Positions 1 through 5,835 of a stretch of 13,645 nt of DNA are shown piece after piece. Both the position numbers and the translations under genes were made by a program. Origin of the DNA: Planctomycetota bacterium (GTDB lineage: Bacteria; Planctomycetota; Planctomycetia; Isosphaerales; Isosphaeraceae); contig JAJYCH010000042.1 in the NCBI GenBank assembly GCA_021778575.1, forward strand, positions 1 through 13,645. Direction: 5' to 3'. Below the pieces are notes generated by a model. It saw only the letters and a list, made by a program, of their open reading frames with translations, did no database searches and had not been told where the DNA came from. Within the stretch, counting starts at the first letter, position 1, and each line of letters begins with the position of its first letter.

Positions 1-172
1 CGGTCAACTTCCGGGAGGGCATGGCCGCGAAGAAGCCCTTGGCCCCTTCAATGATCTTGAGGTCACGAATGACGAACATGTCGTCAAACGTGATGCTACA
101 GAACGCCTGGAGGCGCTCGTTGCTGCCCGAGTTGTCTTCCATGAGCTTGATGCGAACTTCGGTGATTTCCAC
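1..172 (-). CDS. spoVG: SpoVG family septation/regulatory protein (3' end cut off by window edge)
   Basis: The visible 57 residues begin [16 protein letters not shown] (GTG start, read as Met) and continue through a core containing [20 protein letters not shown] and then [16 protein letters not shown]. This matches the SpoVG family signature: an N-terminal E-(V/I)-T-(D/E)-V-R strand, an 'F-V-(I/V)-x-D-(I/L)-(R/K)-(I/V)-I-(D/E)-G' strand pair, and the 'FxAMPSRK' segment. The GTG at 172-170 is chosen because AAAGGAGT lies at 187-180, seven bases upstream, a strong ribosome-binding site, and because the family normally starts at this residue. SpoVG is a small site-specific nucleic-acid-binding regulator, best known from Bacillus, Staphylococcus and Borrelia. 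The gene lies 35 bases downstream of ispE on the same strand, so the two are probably co-transcribed. The remaining C-terminal part lies beyond position 1. I am sure of the family; its role in this organism is not shown by the sequence. Confidence 0.93.
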   Translation of the reverse strand, partial: MEITEVRIKLMEDNSGSNERLQAFCSITFDDMFVIRDLKIIEGAKGFFAAMPSRKLT

Positions 173-207
173 AGCCAGTACTCCTTTACGTGGCGTTCTC
201 TGTCGGC

Positions 208-1089
208 TCAAGGGTCGCAGGTGACGACCCGGACTCGTCCCAGTCCGAGCGTTGCAAGACGTCGCGCGGCATCCTCCGCCGCGTCGCGGTCGCTGGCCAG
301 GCCGAAATAGGCTGAGCCGCTTCCGCTCATCAAGGACCCGTCCAGCGACGGGTCGGCAAGCAGGGCCAAGGCATCCCGGAGCGCCCCGAGGGACGGCTCC
401 AGAGATTCCGCGACCGGTTGGAGTCGGTTGAACAGGTGGCGTCCCAGCGATCCGAGATCGCTCGCTTCGAGAGCTTCGAGAATCGGGCCGATCGACCGGG
501 GCGCTTCGGGAACAACCAGGTTCCGATAAACGTCCGCCGTCGAAACCCCGACCGGCGGGCAGATCAAGACAAAGTGCAGCGGCTCGAAGATCGGCCAGGC
601 CTCGACGATCTCGCCTCGACCCCGACAGACAGCGCACGGGCCTTGCCGGAAGAAGGCGACATCGGAGCCGACCGTCGCGGCGACCTGATCCAGCAGTTCG
701 GGGCTCGCGTTCAGGTTCCACAGTCGATTCAGACCTTCAAGCGTGGCGGCGGCGTCGGACGAACCCCCCGCCAGGCCCGCTTGAGCGGGAATAACCTTCT
801 TGAGTGCGATCCTCGACCCTCGGTTGGATCTTGTTTCGGCTTTGAGACGCTCGGCGGCTTTGACCACCAGATTTTCCGGGCCGGTCGGCAAGCTCGGGTC
901 GTCGCAAACCAGGGTGATCTGGCCCGAGGGGTCGTCGTGAAACGTCAGTGTATCGTGGAGGTCGACCGTCACCATCAGCGATTCGAGGTCGTGATAGCCG
1001 TCGGCCCGCTTCCCGGTGATTTCCAGGAACAGGTTAAGCTTCGCCGGGGCGAGGATCTCGACGCCATTCTCGAACGGTCGAACGATCAT
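208..1089 (-). CDS. ispE: 4-diphosphocytidyl-2-C-methyl-D-erythritol kinase IspE
   Basis: A GHMP-family kinase of 293 residues, a usual length for IspE. It phosphorylates the 2-hydroxyl of CDP-methylerythritol with ATP in the cytoplasmic MEP (non-mevalonate) isoprenoid pathway. Motif 1 is [19 protein letters not shown], with K17 at the place of the catalytic lysine. The glycine-rich ATP loop [15 protein letters not shown] lies at about 101-115. GSDVAFF at about 141-147 supplies the catalytic aspartate (D143), and [12 protein letters not shown] near the C terminus is GHMP motif 3. The frame stays open upstream to 1275, but I start at ATG 1089 because the homologous part ([10 protein letters not shown]) begins a few residues later and the upstream extension is Arg/Ser-rich with no family similarity. 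No strong Shine-Dalgarno sequence precedes this ATG. The gene probably leads an operon with spoVG. The function is secure; the exact start is less so. Confidence 0.95.
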   Translation of the reverse strand: MIVRPFENGVEILAPAKLNLFLEITGKRADGYHDLESLMVTVDLHDTLTFHDDPSGQITLVCDDPSLPTGPENLVVKAAERLKAETRSNRGSRIALKKVIPAQAGLAGGSSDAAATLEGLNRLWNLNASPELLDQVAATVGSDVAFFRQGPCAVCRGRGEIVEAWPIFEPLHFVLICPPVGVSTADVYRNLVVPEAPRSIGPILEALEASDLGSLGRHLFNRLQPVAESLEPSLGALRDALALLADPSLDGSLMSGSGSAYFGLASDRDAAEDAARRLATLGLGRVRVVTCDP

Positions 1090-1509
1090 CGTGCCGGTTT
1101 CCCGGTCGAGTGATTTCGAGCGTGGTCGAGTGGCGGAGACATATCGCACGGCAGACCCATTTCCTCGTCCTGAGCAGCGTGGTTCGACGTCCGTGAAGGA
1201 GGTCGATTCCGGGGCGACTCCATTCGCTCCGTGCCTTGTGCGGGGGACATTATCCCGATCACCAAATCCTCGCAAGCCGAAAAGTTCTCAAGTCGAAACC
1301 TAACGTCGGACGACGACGCCGGTTTTGTCGAATCTACAAAAATCAGTGTGCCCAGATTTCCGGGAGGTGCCATACTGACTCGTCGCGAGGCTACGCCGCA
1401 ACCAATCTGTCGGTTGTGTCGAGGCGTCGAAGACGCATCGACAGAGTAAACGTCTCCGCATTCGGTGCGTCTTCGACGCCTCGACACACCCGACAAGAAA
1501 TTCACAGGG
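1090..1509. other. Gene-free stretch between ispE and the TPR-like gene
   Basis: I see no credible gene in these 420 bases; the open frames crossing it on both strands are Arg/Ser/Pro-rich and match nothing I recognise. The part near 1260-1370 is poorer in GC than its surroundings. On the minus strand a GATAAT word (complement of 1249-1254) could be the -10 of an ispE promoter, but no convincing -35 lies at the right distance. The leftward end holds the long hairpin repeat described separately. Confidence 0.6.
1408..1495. repeat. Long near-perfect inverted repeat (hairpin, arms about 30 bp)
   Basis: The left arm at 1415-1437 (begins TGTGTCGAGG, ends AAGACGCA) is the exact reverse complement of 1466-1488 over 23 bp. 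After one mismatch (1414/1489) pairing continues for six more pairs outward (1408-1413 with 1490-1495). Inward, 1438-1441 can pair with 1462-1465 including one G-U, leaving a loop of about 20 bases. It ends 15 bases past the stop codon of the minus-strand TPR-like gene, so it could end that transcript or protect its 3' end. No T-run follows on either side, so it is not a classical intrinsic terminator. It shares no sequence with the 138-bp repeats elsewhere in the window. Confidence 0.85.
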
Positions 1510-2085
1510 TCAGCGAGGACCCAGCGGTCTCGACCACAAAGCCCGCTTCCGCTTCAACTCGGTGGCGAGGTCGGCGGCTCCCAGAGCTTCGTGACAGGTG
1601 ATCAGCCCGTCCATCGCGTCGTAGAGCGGTCGGTTCGAGGGATGCTCTTTGGGCAACCGGGCGGCGAAGTCGCGGGGTATGGCTTTTTCGGCCAGTTCGT
1701 AGGCGTAGCCGAAGTGCCCTCGGGCCAGACTCGGGTCCTTGAATTCTTCGAGCGCGATCCGGCCCAGCGCGACGTGGACCCAGATGTTGTCGCCGCACCC
1801 CTGGAGGGCAAAGCGCAAGGCGTCGCGGGCGGCTTCGGGATCGCCGGCCTTGCGGAGTTCGATCCCTTCCTCGTAGTCGAGCTCCATCTCGCGGACACAC
1901 TTGGGGTGGATCAGAACGAAGTCGTCGCCGCCGAGCCGCTTCAGGCCCAGGCCTCCCCGATACGACGCTCCACCTCGGGCGCCGCTGGCGTTCGGTTTTC
2001 GCCCGGGGGCGGCCGGTCGGCCCCCTCGCCCCTTGGCGGGTGGTCGGTTCTCGCCGCGATTCCCCCCGCCCCCTCGTTCGATCAT
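1510..2085 (-). CDS. Small TPR-like protein with a Gly/Arg/Pro-rich N-terminal tail
   Basis: The predicted protein has 191 residues. The first 50 or so are low-complexity and basic (MIERGGGGNRGENRPPAKGR, then RGG/GRGG-like runs), probably disordered. From HPKCVREMELDYEEGIELRK onward it is a helical repeat. 'DYEEGIELRKAGDPEAARDALRFALQGC' followed by 'IWVHVALGRIALEEFKDPSLARGHFGYAYELA' has the alternating small/large spacing of tetratricopeptide units, and a further helical pair (RPLYDAMDGLITCHEALGAADLATEL) closes the protein. I start at ATG 2085 rather than the in-frame ATG at 2115 because GGGAAGGG lies eight bases upstream of 2085 and nothing similar precedes 2115. No signal peptide or membrane segment is visible, so it is probably cytoplasmic. 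TPR units usually mediate protein contacts, and RGG-type tails often bind RNA, but neither is shown here. It stands alone between a hairpin repeat and the degraded zone. I do not recognise a named family. Confidence 0.75.
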   Translation of the reverse strand: MIERGGGGNRGENRPPAKGRGGRPAAPGRKPNASGARGGASYRGGLGLKRLGGDDFVLIHPKCVREMELDYEEGIELRKAGDPEAARDALRFALQGCGDNIWVHVALGRIALEEFKDPSLARGHFGYAYELAEKAIPRDFAARLPKEHPSNRPLYDAMDGLITCHEALGAADLATELKRKRALWSRPLGPR

Positions 2086-2262
2086 GAGCCAAACCCTTCC
2101 CAAAGCCGGAACCATCGGTTGTTAGACACTCCAGAATAGCCACGCTCTCGACAGTTTGCGATCCTCGGAACGTCCGAATTCTCGAATCAAAGCCACTGCG
2201 TACGGCCAGATTTTCTTGTGGTCTTTGGTCTACCTGTCCTGGAGCTTCCGACGAAGTCTCTA
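2086..2262. other. Non-coding leader and degraded sequence, includes one outer-arm relic
   Basis: No gene is supported here. The part near 2086-2150 must hold the leader and promoter of the minus-strand TPR-like gene. A TATTCT word on the minus strand (complement of about 2134-2139) is a possible -10, but I find no matching -35. At 2210-2226 the sequence ATTTTCTTGTGGTCTTT matches 15 of 17 bases of the outer inverted repeat that flanks repeat copy B, so a relic of the same outer element sits left of copy A. Confidence 0.5.
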
Positions 2263-2400
2263 TCTGGAGTGCGAGAGCTTGCTCTCGCTCTGGCGACCGG
2301 AGCTTGCTCCGAGCCCGAGTGACATGGCCAACGGTCTCTGGACCAGGACCGTGGAGCAAGCTCCCCGAAGCAGACCGAGAGCAAGCTCTCGCACTCCAGA
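2263..2400. repeat. 138-bp nested palindromic repeat, copy A
   Basis: Bounded by perfect 25-bp terminal inverted repeats (2263-2287, starting TCTGGAGTGCGAGAGC, and its reverse complement at 2376-2400). Each terminal arm itself contains a small palindrome of the form GAGAGC-TT-GCTCTC. Two inner palindromes of the form GGAGC-TT/AA-GCTCC lie inside them, so the element can fold into one long stem or four small hairpins. Hand alignment with copy B (5521-5658) shows nine mismatches and no gaps over 138 bp, about 93 percent identity, with the terminal arms identical. It encodes no transposase, so it is a non-autonomous, MITE- or REP-like element by structure. Its length is a multiple of three, and five of the six frames carry no stop codon. 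Confidence 0.9.
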
Positions 2401-2680
2401 GAATCCATCCGCGAGGACGATCTCCGGCGAGATTCCGATCATTTGCTACCGGGCGGTGCGGCTCACGGTCCAGGGGCGCGACTGTGTCGTCGACGTCTCG
2501 GGAATCGCCGACCATCTCCCCGTGATTATTGGCCAGATCCCCCTCGAATCGATGGATTGGGTCGTCGACATGCGAGGGCAACGGCTCATCGGCAACCCCG
2601 AACATGGAGGCGAAGACATGGTTGATATCTTCTGCGCGGAAATCGAGACGAACCCAAAGCATGCCTGCAATCACGTTTGA
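2401..2680 (+). pseudogene. C-terminal remnant of a retropepsin-like aspartic protease
   Basis: From codon 2444 the plus-strand frame reads CYRAVRLTVQGRDCVVDVSG, then IADHLPVIIGQIPLESMDWV, then VDMRGQRLIGNPEHGGEDMV, ending at TGA 2678-2680. The 'P-V-(I/L)-(I/L)-G-x-I-P-L-E-x-(L/M)-D-(W/F)-V-V-D' segment with 'RLIGNPEHGGE' is what I recognise as the C-terminal half of short bacterial retroviral-type (clan AA) aspartic proteases found in planctomycetes. The N-terminal half, which should carry the catalytic Asp-(Thr/Ser)-Gly triad and flap, is missing. The frame runs upstream straight into repeat copy A, and nothing protease-like is visible beyond it. I infer a gene decapitated by insertion or by deletion at the repeat. 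The frame formally stays open from about 2156 through the repeat, so a chimeric protein is possible, but it would have no active site. The family call rests on memory of the motif, not on a search. Confidence 0.65.
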
Positions 2681-2993
2681 TTCCATGGGAAAAATCACTG
2701 GTTTTTGGGATAAGTAGCCGCTTGCGGTGGAATTTCTCGCTGGTTAGACTCTGCGTCCGGGTCGTTTGAGAGGCGAGCGGACGTCGATGTGTGACGCCTT
2801 CTGGATTTTTTGGTTGAATCCATTTTTGGCGTCGTCATTCTTTGAGCGTTTTCGAACGTATTTACGACTCCTTCAAATCCGCGACCCCATTTCGTTGAGC
2901 GTCAGGTCTTTGGTCGATCGCCACAGGGCTCAAGGTCGAACCCCTCCCCCTGCGATCGCTTACCAGAGATTCCCATCCGGAAAGGATTCCTCC
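2681..2993. other. Gene-free leader upstream of the SPFH gene
   Basis: These 313 bases are richer in A/T than the neighbouring genes, notably 2800-2870. TTGCGG, 17 bases, then TAGACT in about 2722-2751 is a possible but weak plus-strand promoter, which would give the SPFH gene a leader of over 200 bases. The SPFH frame stays open back to 2766 and would include a short hydrophobic stretch (CDAFWIFWLNPFLASSFF). I treat this as chance because the composition is not codon-like and the Shine-Dalgarno sequence sits just before 2994. Confidence 0.45.
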
Positions 2994-3752
2994 ATGAGCC
3001 GTCACGACTCGTTGATCATCAAGGATACCCATCGGGGGTTGCTCTACGAGGATGGGATGTTTCGGGAGATCTTGCCGGCGGGCCGGTTCCAGATTCCTCG
3101 GCCGCCTTCAAGGCTGGCCGCGTTCTTCGGAGCGAAGGCCCCGAAGGTCGAGGTGATCCTGGTCGATATTCGCGGGCGCGACCGGACCATCGTGGTTCAG
3201 GACGTGCTGACGGCCGACGGCGTGACGATCTCGTCGAGCTTCGTCGTCCAGTTCCGGGTCGAAGACCCGGTCGCCGCCTTGCACGAGGTCAAGAGCTTCG
3301 AGGAACGACTCTACGCCGAGGCGCAGACCGCCGCCCGACGGATTCTCCGGGGGATGAGCCTGGAAGAAGTCCTGATCGCTCGCGACGAGATCGGCGAGGA
3401 ACTGCTCCGCCAGGTCCAGGAGTCGGCGACGACTTACGGTCTGAAAGTCTCCGGGATCGACTTCAAGGATCTGACGATTCCCGAGAAGCTCCAGAAGATC
3501 ATGAACCAGGTGGTCCTCTCGCGTCGGCTCCGCGCGACCGAAGCCGACGAAAGCGATGAGGACGAGGACTCCGACCTGATCTTCGCGAACGCCCGGTTCG
3601 ATCGAGCCCACAACGAGCCAGCCGACGACGTTGACGACGACCATTCGACTCGCCCCGAGAAACTGGCGATCCGTCCGCACTCCCTCGACTCGCGAAGCCA
3701 GGGAATTCCATCGAGCAACCTCGATTTCACGCTCCGTCGCCACCAGTCCTGA
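2994..3752 (+). CDS. SPFH/band 7 (slipin/prohibitin-like) domain protein
   Basis: A 252-residue protein. Residues about 1-165 form an SPFH (band 7) domain: DTHRGLLYEDGMFREILPAG is the usual 'rGlv...dGrf...L.pGr' opening, then VEVILVDIRGRDRTIVVQDV and LTADGVTISSSFVVQFRVED (the 'TaDgV.i...v.v.yrV.DP' core), and the helical part AQTAARRILRGMSLEEVLIA to the GLKVSGIDFKDLTIPEKLQK end. The C-terminal tail is acidic (EADESDEDEDSD at about 183-194) and then polar, probably disordered. Slipins usually carry an N-terminal membrane segment; with this start there is none, so attachment to a membrane is uncertain. ATG 2994 is preceded by AAAGGA with seven bases between. It is monocistronic, with a terminator right behind it. 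SPFH proteins assemble into membrane-associated oligomers that organise membranes or proteases; the specific role here is unknown. No partner NfeD or protease gene is adjacent. Confidence 0.88.
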   Translation: MSRHDSLIIKDTHRGLLYEDGMFREILPAGRFQIPRPPSRLAAFFGAKAPKVEVILVDIRGRDRTIVVQDVLTADGVTISSSFVVQFRVEDPVAALHEVKSFEERLYAEAQTAARRILRGMSLEEVLIARDEIGEELLRQVQESATTYGLKVSGIDFKDLTIPEKLQKIMNQVVLSRRLRATEADESDEDEDSDLIFANARFDRAHNEPADDVDDDHSTRPEKLAIRPHSLDSRSQGIPSSNLDFTLRRHQS

Positions 3753-3783
3753 GCGGTGCCGGCAATCGAGACCGTCGCAACGC

Positions 3784-3821
3784 AAACCTCGGACTGATCT
3801 CGCGATCAGCCCGAGGTTTTT
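3784..3821 (+). terminator. Rho-independent terminator of the SPFH gene
   Basis: AAACCTCGGACTGATC (3784-3799) pairs with GATCAGCCCGAGGTTT (3804-3819) around a TCGC loop, with 15 pairs and one A/C mismatch. It ends in TTTTT at 3817-3821. It lies 31 bases after the SPFH stop codon and just before a consensus -35 box for the kinase gene, so it separates the two units. Confidence 0.85.
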
Positions 3822-3837
3822 GTGTCGACGGCTTGTT

Positions 3838-3865
3838 TTGACAATGTCGCCCCTTGTTCTACGGT
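3838..3865 (+). promoter_or_regulatory. Candidate sigma-70 promoter of the Ser/Thr kinase gene
   Basis: A perfect TTGACA at 3838-3843 is followed after 16 bases by TACGGT (3860-3865), which is only a half match to TATAAT. The position suits it: after the terminator and about 60 bases before the kinase start. The -35 is good, the -10 weak, so the call is tentative. Confidence 0.4.
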
Positions 3866-3923
3866 TGCTTCGGGAGACCCAGGGTAGGCCCGGCGAACCG
3901 TCAGTCATCCAGGGAGCGGCACA

Positions 3924-5468
3924 ATGGGACTTCCAGTCCGAACGGTTTGCGTCGCTTGTCTCCAGAGTCTCGAACTCTCCAGCGGCGGCGACTTTTCTCA
4001 CCAGGCGAGCTGTCCGTATTGCGGATGTCCGGTCGAGCCGGCGCGCTCGGACCGGGACCTTTCGACCAGTGAGGGGTTCGTCTCGCCGCCACCGCTCTTG
4101 CCCGACGCCCAGACTCCTCGAATCGATTCGCCGGCGATCGAGACGCCCGGCCAGGTCGGCCGGTTCATTGTCCGCGAGCCGCTGGGCGAAGGGGGTTACG
4201 GCCGGGTCTTCCGGGCGTTCGACCCGCACCTCGAACGCGACGTCGCGCTCAAGGTGCTCAAGCCCAACCGGCTCAATAACAAGGCGCTCGAACGCTTCTT
4301 GCGCGAGGCCCGAGCGGCGGCCAGGCTCGACCATCCCCACATCGTTGGACTTCATGACGCCGGTTGCGACGAGGGCCGCTGCTGGATCGCCTATCAACTC
4401 GTCTCCGGTCAGACCCTCTCGGTCATCCGCGATCGCGATCGGCCGACCATCGAATACTCGGTCCGGATCATTCGCGACCTCGCCCTGGCGCTGGATCATG
4501 CGCATCAGCGGGGAGTTTTTCACCGCGACCTGAAGCCGGCGAACATCCTGATCGACGACTCCGGACGGGCTCGATTGACCGACTTCGGCCTCGCCCGACG
4601 GATCGACCTCGACTCCGAACTGACGATGGAAGGGACCGTTCTCGGCACACCGATGTACATGAGCCCCGAGGCCGCCGCCGGTCGGGCTCACGAGGCCGAT
4701 GCCCGGAGCGATGTCTACAGCCTGGGCGTGATTCTCTACGAGCTGATCTGCGGCAAACGACCGTCGGAGGTTCCCAGCGGCGCGCCGCTCTGGCGATCCA
4801 GCCGGATCGCCATTCCACCCACTCCGCGGTCGGTCGACCGGGCGGTCCCGCTCGAACTCGACCGGATCTGCATGAAGGCACTCGCCTTCGACCCCGACGC
4901 CCGATACCCCACCGCCGTCGCGCTCGCCATGTCGCTGAATCGCTACCTCGGTCGGCAACAGCCCGAGTCGTCACCAGCGAACCGTTCGCGCCTGGTCGGC
5001 AAACGGCCATCCATCGCCCTGGCCAGTCTCTGCGCAATTCTCTGCCTGGCCTTCGGGTTCCAGTTGCTCACTCGCAATCCGGACCAGGCCGGAAACCGGC
5101 TCGCGACCGGCGAAAGCCCCTCGAAACCGACCGCGAACCGGATGGAACCGAAGCGAGCCGAGGAACAGACCGTCGTGGTCGCTCCGAAGCCCGAACCGGT
5201 TCCGACCGAGACGAAGCGAACCGTTCTGAAACCGGTCGGACCCACGGAAACGCCGGTTCCCGACTCATGGAATCTGCCGGTTTTCTTCGTACAGAAGACG
5301 ACCGACCGGAAAATCCACCTGGAGAAATGCTCGCATCTTCGCAAGATCCCCGAATCGCGAATGGTTCCGGTCGGAGACGCCCGGACCGCCGTGGCCCGGG
5401 GTTACGTTCCATGCAAGACCTGCCTCTTACCGCTGAGTCTGGAACTCGACAAGCATCCAAGCCCATGA
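3924..5468 (+). CDS. Membrane Ser/Thr protein kinase with N-terminal zinc ribbon and C-terminal Ada-like metal-binding module
   Basis: A protein of 514 residues with a PknB-type (Hanks) kinase core. C9-x2-C12 and C30-x2-C33 form a zinc ribbon. The kinase runs from about 80 to 345: glycine loop LGEGGYGRVF (87-96), Lys in ALKVLK (K110), alpha-C Glu E128, catalytic HRDLKPANIL (H200, D202, N207), DFG at D220, and MSPE for the APE motif. All key residues are present, so it should be active on cytoplasmic Ser/Thr substrates. One membrane helix lies at about 363-382 (SIALASLCAILCLAFGFQLL). A Pro/Glu/Lys-rich linker follows, then the end (FFVQKTTDRKIHLEKCSHLR to GYVPCKTC), with H465, C469, C497 and C500. 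That end follows the 'H-x3-C ... A-x2-GY-x-P-C-x2-C' pattern of Ada-type metal-binding modules. The start at ATG 3924 has AGGGAGC at 3911-3917. The extracytoplasmic module could be a sensor; that is inference. The gene stands alone with its own promoter. Confidence 0.93.
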   Translation: MGLPVRTVCVACLQSLELSSGGDFSHQASCPYCGCPVEPARSDRDLSTSEGFVSPPPLLPDAQTPRIDSPAIETPGQVGRFIVREPLGEGGYGRVFRAFDPHLERDVALKVLKPNRLNNKALERFLREARAAARLDHPHIVGLHDAGCDEGRCWIAYQLVSGQTLSVIRDRDRPTIEYSVRIIRDLALALDHAHQRGVFHRDLKPANILIDDSGRARLTDFGLARRIDLDSELTMEGTVLGTPMYMSPEAAAGRAHEADARSDVYSLGVILYELICGKRPSEVPSGAPLWRSSRIAIPPTPRSVDRAVPLELDRICMKALAFDPDARYPTAVALAMSLNRYLGRQQPESSPANRSRLVGKRPSIALASLCAILCLAFGFQLLTRNPDQAGNRLATGESPSKPTANRMEPKRAEEQTVVVAPKPEPVPTETKRTVLKPVGPTETPVPDSWNLPVFFVQKTTDRKIHLEKCSHLRKIPESRMVPVGDARTAVARGYVPCKTCLLPLSLELDKHPSP

Positions 5469-5496
5469 ATCGGTTGTACCGGTCGGGTGTGCCCGG

Positions 5497-5710
5497 ATTT
5501 TCTGGTGGTCTCTTATCGAATCTGGAGTGCGAGAGCTTGCTCTCGCTCTGGCGACCGGAGCTTGCTCCGAGCCCGGGTGACTCGGCCAACGGTTTCCGGG
5601 CCAGGACCGTGGAGCAAGCTCCACGAAGCAAAGCGAGAGCAAGCTCTCGCACTCCAGAGGGAGTTTTCGCGATGCCCGAGTCCAGGATCGACCAGAGACC
5701 ACCAGAAAAT
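5497..5710. repeat. Outer inverted repeat pair enclosing repeat copy B
   Basis: ATTTTCTGGTGGTCTCT at 5497-5513 is the exact reverse complement of 5694-5710 (17 bp). Weaker pairing with small gaps reaches outward to about 5488 and 5718. The left arm begins 28 bases after the kinase stop. The right arm with its inner flank (5659-5710), read as reverse complement, resembles the left flank of copy A (2210-2262), sharing TCCTGGA and the spacing to the core. The outer arms therefore belong to a recurring element, not to chance. Confidence 0.7.
5521..5658. repeat. 138-bp nested palindromic repeat, copy B
   Basis: Same length and orientation as copy A (2263-2400), with nine substitutions and no gaps by hand alignment. 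The 25-bp terminal inverted repeats (5521-5545 and 5634-5658) are unchanged between copies, while substitutions fall in the interior. This fits selection on, or recent spread of, the palindromic ends. Again no coding capacity for a transposase is present, and one plus frame carries a TGA while the others cross it open. Confidence 0.9.
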
Positions 5711-5749
5711 TGGGACACCCCTTGCCCCCCGTCGGCCGAATCGCCTCGC

Positions 5750-5778
5750 TTGACCGGATCGGTTTCGCTCTCAATACT
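5750..5778 (+). promoter_or_regulatory. Candidate promoter of the phoR-type kinase gene
   Basis: TTGACC (5750-5755) and AATACT (5773-5778) are separated by 17 bases, matching the consensus at five and four of six positions. It lies between the right arm of the repeat and the start codon at 5836, giving a leader of about 50 bases. I see no Pho-box-like direct repeat here. Confidence 0.42.
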
Positions 5779-5835
5779 ATTGGACTCCACGGGCTTGATC
5801 GGTTTCCGAGTCGGTTCGCAAGAGGTGGCCGGAGG

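Larger units (their letters stand above)
5469..5835. other. Kinase-phoR intergenic region filled by repeat copy B
   Basis: No gene is seen in these 367 bases. About 230 bases are taken up by the palindromic repeat and its outer inverted arms. The rest, 5711-5835, is the leader of the histidine kinase gene and carries its candidate promoter. The kinase transcript has no separate intrinsic terminator, so the folded repeat may end it. Confidence 0.7.

Noticed and set aside
3108..4958. A 616-codon open frame on the minus strand
   Set aside because: It lies antisense to the SPFH and kinase genes, has no recognisable motif, and owes its length to high GC codon bias on the coding strand. It also runs across the terminator between the two genes.
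2263..5658. The two 138-bp repeats as a CRISPR array or as IS element ends
   Set aside because: They are over 3 kb apart with ordinary genes between them and in the same orientation. No regular spacers and no transposase lie between, and each copy is itself a complete palindrome.
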